Shown here: piece after piece, positions 60,165-64,000 of the stretch | How positions within the stretch are numbered: position 1 is the stretch's first letter | Layout: every line of letters starts with the position of its first letter | DNA from: Bradyrhizobium sp. BRP22 | Lineage (GTDB): Bacteria > Pseudomonadota > Alphaproteobacteria > Rhizobiales > Xanthobacteraceae | NCBI RefSeq assembly: GCF_020194175.1 | Contig: NZ_JADYVX010000038.1 | Location: 1 to 64,000 of the forward strand | DNA length: 64,000 nucleotides | Direction: 5' to 3' | Translations under genes and position numbers: made by a program | The notes under the pieces: generated by a model | Seen by the model: only the letters and a program-made list of their open reading frames with translations | The model's database searches: none | Told to the model about the DNA's origin: nothing

Positions 60165-62504
60165 TCAGAACTTCACCGTCGCCGAGAGCGAGACGCGCCG
60201 CGCGTCGCCGAGCGCGACGTTCAGGTTGCTCACCGCGGAGGGATAATAGACGGTGTCGAACAGGTTCTTGACGTTCAGTTGATAGATGACCGGCAGGTTT
60301 TCATATTTGGTCTCGTAGCTTGCGAACACGTCGGCGACGACATAGGACGGCAGCACGAATGTGTTTGCTGCGTCGCCGGGCCGGTCGCCGACATAATGCG
60401 CGCCGGCGCCGAGCCGCAGCCGGCCCGGCAACGCGGTGCCGAAGTCGTAGACCAGGTAAAGCGAGGCCGTGTTCAGGGCGACGTTCTGCAGCGCCATGCC
60501 GGCCAGTGTCGGATCTTCGATCACCCGCGCGTCGGTGTAGCCATAGCTGCCGATCATGCTCCAGTTGTCGGTCAGCCTTCCGGTGACGTCGACCTCGATA
60601 CCGCGCGAGCGCACCTTGCCGGCGGTGCGAAATTCGACGATGCCGGTAGCGCTGTTGAGCTGCGATACCAGCACGTTCTTCTTGTCGATATCGTAGAATG
60701 CCACCGTACCCGAGAGCCGCTTGTTGATATCGAACTTGGCGCCGGTCTCCCAGGAGACGCCCTCTTCGGGCGCGATATTGGAACCAATCACAACGCCGCC
60801 GGTGAGGGGCGCGATGGTCGAGGTTGGTTTCAGCGACTGCGTATAGCTTGCATAGAGGGATAGTTGGTCGGTGAGCTTGAGGATGACACCTCCGAGCGGG
60901 AGCACCTTGTCTCCGGAAAGATCGGTGTTGGCCTTGAACGGGCGTCCGCGCCCGGCCAGCTGGTCGTAATCCATGTAGCGCACGCCGGCGACCACCGCGA
61001 ACCGATCGGTCACATGCAGCGTATCCTGGAAGAACAGAGAATATTGGCCAAGCTTGTCGGTCTGGTCGCTGTCGCTGGCGGAGACCGTGGTGCCCGGCTG
61101 GATCAGTCCATAGACCGGATCATAGAAATTGAACGAGGGAGTCGCCTGCCGGATCAGGTTCTTGCGGTAGATCGTGCGATACTGGCCGTCACCGCCGAAC
61201 AGCACATCGTTGCGCATTCCGCCGATCCAGAAGCCGCCCTGCAGGTAGGATGTCCCGTAGCTCACATTGCTGAGCGAACCCTGCGTGCCGTCATTGCTGC
61301 GCGTCTCGATGCCGGTCAATGCATTGACGCGGGTGATGCGGAGCTGGTTGGCGCTGAAGGTCTCGGTGTTGTAGCTATAGGCGGCGAAGAGCTTCCAATC
61401 CTCATTGAGCCGTTGCTCGACCGAACCCTGTACCAAATCGGATGTTCCCCACATATTGTTGAAGGGCTCATCGAGCCGGCGCGTCGCCGGAATAGGCAGC
61501 GGCGATTTGGTGATCGGATCGAACGCCGTGCCGCGGTCGAACGGATAGATGAAATCGCGATGCTCGTAATTGAGCTGTACCGTGGTCGTGTCGCCATACC
61601 ACGCCAGCGACGGCGCAATCAGTGTTTCGCGGTGACGCCCGAAATTGCGCCAGTAATCCTCGTTGACACCATAGGCAATGAAGCGATAGGCGAGACCGTC
61701 CTTGCCGATCGGCCCGGTGATATCGAAGGTCGCATCGGCGCCGTTCTTGTTGTCGGCGTAGGTCGAGCCGAGCAGGGTGATCGATCCGTGCTGATAGAGT
61801 TCCGGGCGCTTGCTGATGGTGTTGACGATGCCGCCGGGATCCATGATGCCGTATAACAGCGAGGCAGGTCCCTTCAGCACCTCGACGCTCTCGACGGCCG
61901 GGTTGAGGCTGCGGCCCTGAACCAGCGGCATGCCGTTGCGCATGATCGAGCCGTCGCGATTATCGCCGAATCCGCGCCTGATGACGGCATCCTGAGTGCC
62001 GGCAAGCGTATTGGTCTGGGTGATGCCGCTGACATTGACGAGCGCATCGTCGAGATTGCGCGGCAATTGATCCTTCAGCACCTGCTCGGGCACGACGTTG
62101 ACGACTTGCGAGGTGTCGAGTGGGGAGGCGCCGGTGCGCAGCGTGGTCGAACTGGGCATCGCGCGATAGCCCAGCTTGGCTTCATAAAGCGCAGCCGCGG
62201 CCGCCGCCGCACGCTCCGATAGCGTGGGCTGCGCCGGCGTAACATTTCGATTTCGTTGAGCAGCCGCCGTTGCTGCTCGAGTCCGCTGCGCGGGCGGCGT
62301 CGCTGGACGTGCCGGCTTGCGCTTCTGCGCCGGCGATTCCACCGTCACCGCCGGCAAGGTCACGCTCGATTGTGCCCGCGCGATTGTGATTGAAGATGAG
62401 CAACCAGCCAACAGGGCCACGGTGCCGAGGAAAAAATGCGCGCGGCTTCCGCCGCCCCGATGTCGATGGTCTCCCACGAGACGGCGAACAGCACTGAACT
62501 TCAC
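60165..62504 (-). CDS. TonB-dependent siderophore receptor (second)
   Basis: 779 residues. The start is GTG at 62504. The leader (FFLGTVALLAGCSSSITIARA) is followed by a long Ala/Arg/Pro/Thr-rich spacer to about residue 110. The plug comes next (LPRNLDDALVNVSGITQTN, VEVLKGPASLLYGIMDPGG), then the barrel ending in VSLSATVKF. The terminal Phe is the outer-membrane signature. Same family as the receptor at 9417-11747 but clearly diverged. It may have a different siderophore. No regulator gene is adjacent. Confidence 0.9.
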   Translation of the reverse strand: MKFSAVRRLVGDHRHRGGGSRAHFFLGTVALLAGCSSSITIARAQSSVTLPAVTVESPAQKRKPARPATPPAQRTRAATAAAQRNRNVTPAQPTLSERAAAAAAALYEAKLGYRAMPSSTTLRTGASPLDTSQVVNVVPEQVLKDQLPRNLDDALVNVSGITQTNTLAGTQDAVIRRGFGDNRDGSIMRNGMPLVQGRSLNPAVESVEVLKGPASLLYGIMDPGGIVNTISKRPELYQHGSITLLGSTYADNKNGADATFDITGPIGKDGLAYRFIAYGVNEDYWRNFGRHRETLIAPSLAWYGDTTTVQLNYEHRDFIYPFDRGTAFDPITKSPLPIPATRRLDEPFNNMWGTSDLVQGSVEQRLNEDWKLFAAYSYNTETFSANQLRITRVNALTGIETRSNDGTQGSLSNVSYGTSYLQGGFWIGGMRNDVLFGGDGQYRTIYRKNLIRQATPSFNFYDPVYGLIQPGTTVSASDSDQTDKLGQYSLFFQDTLHVTDRFAVVAGVRYMDYDQLAGRGRPFKANTDLSGDKVLPLGGVILKLTDQLSLYASYTQSLKPTSTIAPLTGGVVIGSNIAPEEGVSWETGAKFDINKRLSGTVAFYDIDKKNVLVSQLNSATGIVEFRTAGKVRSRGIEVDVTGRLTDNWSMIGSYGYTDARVIEDPTLAGMALQNVALNTASLYLVYDFGTALPGRLRLGAGAHYVGDRPGDAANTFVLPSYVVADVFASYETKYENLPVIYQLNVKNLFDTVYYPSAVSNLNVALGDARRVSLSATVKF

Positions 62505-62815
62505 TTCGATTCACTTCCACGACGAGATTAGGGCGGTGCCTTTAGCAGCCGATGCGAACAGAAAGAACCGCGCTGGACTTGAATCGCTCTAAGGACGAGC
62601 TTCGCACGAATGATTGGCTAATCAGTCGTACGACACGGCAGGAGTCTGCCGCCGGATCGAGCCGCTTCTTCTTCAATTTGTAGCGAAGGAGCAATCGAAT
62701 GCTTGACTGTTGCCGCCGGATGCGCCGCGCCGTCACCAGCCGCGCCATCTTGCAAAACCTCAGCGTCCCTGTCTGAATGCCGCACAACTGGGGCGAGTGG
62801 CATCGGAGACCCAAG
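62505..62815. other. Divergent promoter region between receptor and peptidase
   Basis: 311 bases with no credible gene. A small inverted repeat GATTGGCTAATC lies near 62615. No good iron box was found. Promoters of both flanking genes must lie here. Confidence 0.4.
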
Positions 62816-64000
62816 ATGGTTGGAAACGTCAGACCAAGGCTTTCAATCCTGCTGTCGACCGTATTCGGCGTAGCTTTGCTGGGAACCCCCGCGGTCGCCG
62901 CGGAGGGACTGAGCCCGGAGCGGCAGTTCGCGCGCGACGTCTATCAAGAGCTGATCGAGATCAACACCGTCACCGCGACCGGCGACACTGCCAAGGCGGC
63001 GGAGGCGATGGCTGCCCGGTTGCGCGCCGCCGGCTTTGCGGACAGCGACGTGCAGGTCTTTTCGCCGGCGCCGCGCAAGGGCAATCTGGTGGCGCGGCTG
63101 CGCGGCAGCGGCGCGCGCAAGCCGATCCTCCTGCTCGCCCATATCGACGTGGTCCCGGCCAATCGCGAGGACTGGTCGGTCGATCCGTTCAAGCTGACCG
63201 AGCAGGACGGCTATTTCTATGCCCGCGGCAGCGGCGACGACAAATACATGGCCGCGGCCTTCGTCACCAACCTGATCCGGTACAAGAAAGAGGGCTACAG
63301 ACCTGACCGTGACATCATCCTGGCGCTGGAGACGGATGAGGAGATCCTGGACGCCAACGGCCTCGGCATTCAGTGGCTGCTCAAGAACAAACGTGACCTG
63401 ATCGATGCCGAATTCGCGCTCAACGAGGGCGGCGGCGTTGGTCTGAAGGACGGCAAGCCGATCCGCAACAGCGTGCAGACCTCCGAGAAGGTCTCGGTGA
63501 GCTTCCTGCTCGAAGTCAAGAACCGTGGCGGCCACAGCTCGGTGCCACTGAAGGACAACGCGATCTATCGCCTCGCCGAAGGCCTGGTCCGCCTCTCGAA
63601 GTTCAGTTTCCCGATCAATTTGAACGAGACGACGCGGGCCTATTTCGAGCGCACGGCGCAGTTCGAGAGCGAGCAGACGGCATCCGACATCCGAACCGTG
63701 CTTTCGGACAAGCCCGATCCGGCCGCGATGTCCTTTGTCCGGCTCGCGGCCAATCCTGCCTATAACGCGCAGCTCCGCACCACCTGCGTGGCGACGATGC
63801 TCGAGGCTGGCCACGCCGTGAACGCGCTGCCGCAGCTTGCGACCGCCAAGGTGAACTGCCGCATCATGCCGGGCGAGCCGGTCGACGGGGTCAAGGCGAC
63901 GCTGGAGCGCGTGCTCGCCGACGACCAGATCCAGGTCACCCAGATGGGCCAGGCCGTGCTGAGCGCGCCGTCGGCCCTGCACGAGGAGATCATGGGCGCG
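62816..64000 (+). CDS. M20 family metallopeptidase, exported (partial, 3' end missing)
   Basis: 395 codons are open from ATG 62816 to the window end. A signal peptide (ILLSTVFGVALLGTPAVAA, about residues 12-30) precedes an M20 catalytic domain: LLLAHIDVVPANREDW (first metal His and Asp), RGSGDDKYMAA (bridging Asp), ALETDEEI (catalytic Glu pair), NEGGG, and RGGHSSVPLKDNAIYRLAEG in the dimerisation domain. M20 enzymes cleave dipeptides or acyl-amino acids. The leader places it in the periplasm. About 70-90 residues, including the last metal His, are probably beyond the edge. Confidence 0.88.
   Translation, partial: MVGNVRPRLSILLSTVFGVALLGTPAVAAEGLSPERQFARDVYQELIEINTVTATGDTAKAAEAMAARLRAAGFADSDVQVFSPAPRKGNLVARLRGSGARKPILLLAHIDVVPANREDWSVDPFKLTEQDGYFYARGSGDDKYMAAAFVTNLIRYKKEGYRPDRDIILALETDEEILDANGLGIQWLLKNKRDLIDAEFALNEGGGVGLKDGKPIRNSVQTSEKVSVSFLLEVKNRGGHSSVPLKDNAIYRLAEGLVRLSKFSFPINLNETTRAYFERTAQFESEQTASDIRTVLSDKPDPAAMSFVRLAANPAYNAQLRTTCVATMLEAGHAVNALPQLATAKVNCRIMPGEPVDGVKATLERVLADDQIQVTQMGQAVLSAPSALHEEIMGA

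Noticed and set aside
62843..63982. 379-codon minus-strand open frame at the right end
   Set aside because: Antisense to an M20 peptidase frame that is open to the window edge and has all expected metal motifs.

Overview
The window looks like chromosomal DNA of a slow-growing rhizobial alphaproteobacterium, most likely Bradyrhizobium or a close Nitrobacteraceae relative. The reasons are the high GC and strongly biased codon use with long antisense open frames, the gene families present (branched-chain-type transporters for aromatics, CoA-dependent aromatic catabolism, PepSY/TonB iron modules) and several intergenic hairpin repeats of kinds I recognise from Bradyrhizobium genomes. No tRNA, rRNA, CRISPR array or complete mobile element was seen. 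Only the last 29 codons of an IS5-type transposase lie at the left edge.

Layout. 1-8.2 kb: IS remnant, Bcr/CflA-type MFS exporter, a duplicated-domain ABC permease with no ATPase beside it, then two paralogous acyl-CoA dehydrogenase-like genes on either side of a SufR-like cysteine-containing repressor. Both dehydrogenase promoters carry versions of the same palindromic operator. 7.4-8.0 kb is a structured non-coding stretch. 8.3-13.1 kb: iron module (PchR-like AraC regulator, TonB-dependent siderophore receptor, PepSY membrane protein, small membrane protein). 13.1-15.1 kb: MocR-type regulator divergent from a DUF983 gene. 15.4-38.2 kb: a Wzx/Wzy-type exopolysaccharide locus with a zinc-ribbon methyltransferase, glycosyltransferases, a Tat-exported GH10 enzyme, flippase, two acyltransferases, polymerase/ligase, Wzc-like tyrosine autokinase, outer-membrane barrel, Wza-like export protein, a PPP phosphatase and, in the opposite direction, an initiating sugar-phosphate transferase, GDP-mannose synthesis (ManC), an FkbM methyltransferase and UDP-glucose dehydrogenase. 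The polymer therefore probably contains mannose and a uronic acid.

38.5-56.0 kb: an aromatic-acid catabolic region. A fused flavin monooxygenase/old-yellow-enzyme protein of the 2-aminobenzoyl-CoA monooxygenase/reductase type, an SDR, an atypical crotonase, a RidA-family protein, a second flavin monooxygenase, a cupin, a MarR regulator, a kynurenine-formamidase-like hydrolase, a benzoate/2-aminobenzoate-type CoA ligase, two periplasmic binding proteins, a LysR regulator, a complete LivHMGF transporter and a CnbZ-like protein. Four copies of one MarR-type operator (38.49, 46.31, 46.38, 47.79 kb) tie the oxygenase operon, the regulator/binding-protein promoter and the CoA ligase into one regulon. 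I infer uptake, CoA activation and oxygenation/reduction of 2-aminobenzoate or a close analogue.

56.2-58.7 kb: a compact periplasmic amine-oxidation module: Tat-exported flavin amine oxidase, translationally coupled cytochrome c, and a secreted RidA with the key arginine and glutamate intact. 58.7-62.5 kb: a second iron module (PepSY protein and TonB receptor). 62.8 kb to the end: an exported M20 metallopeptidase cut off by the window edge.
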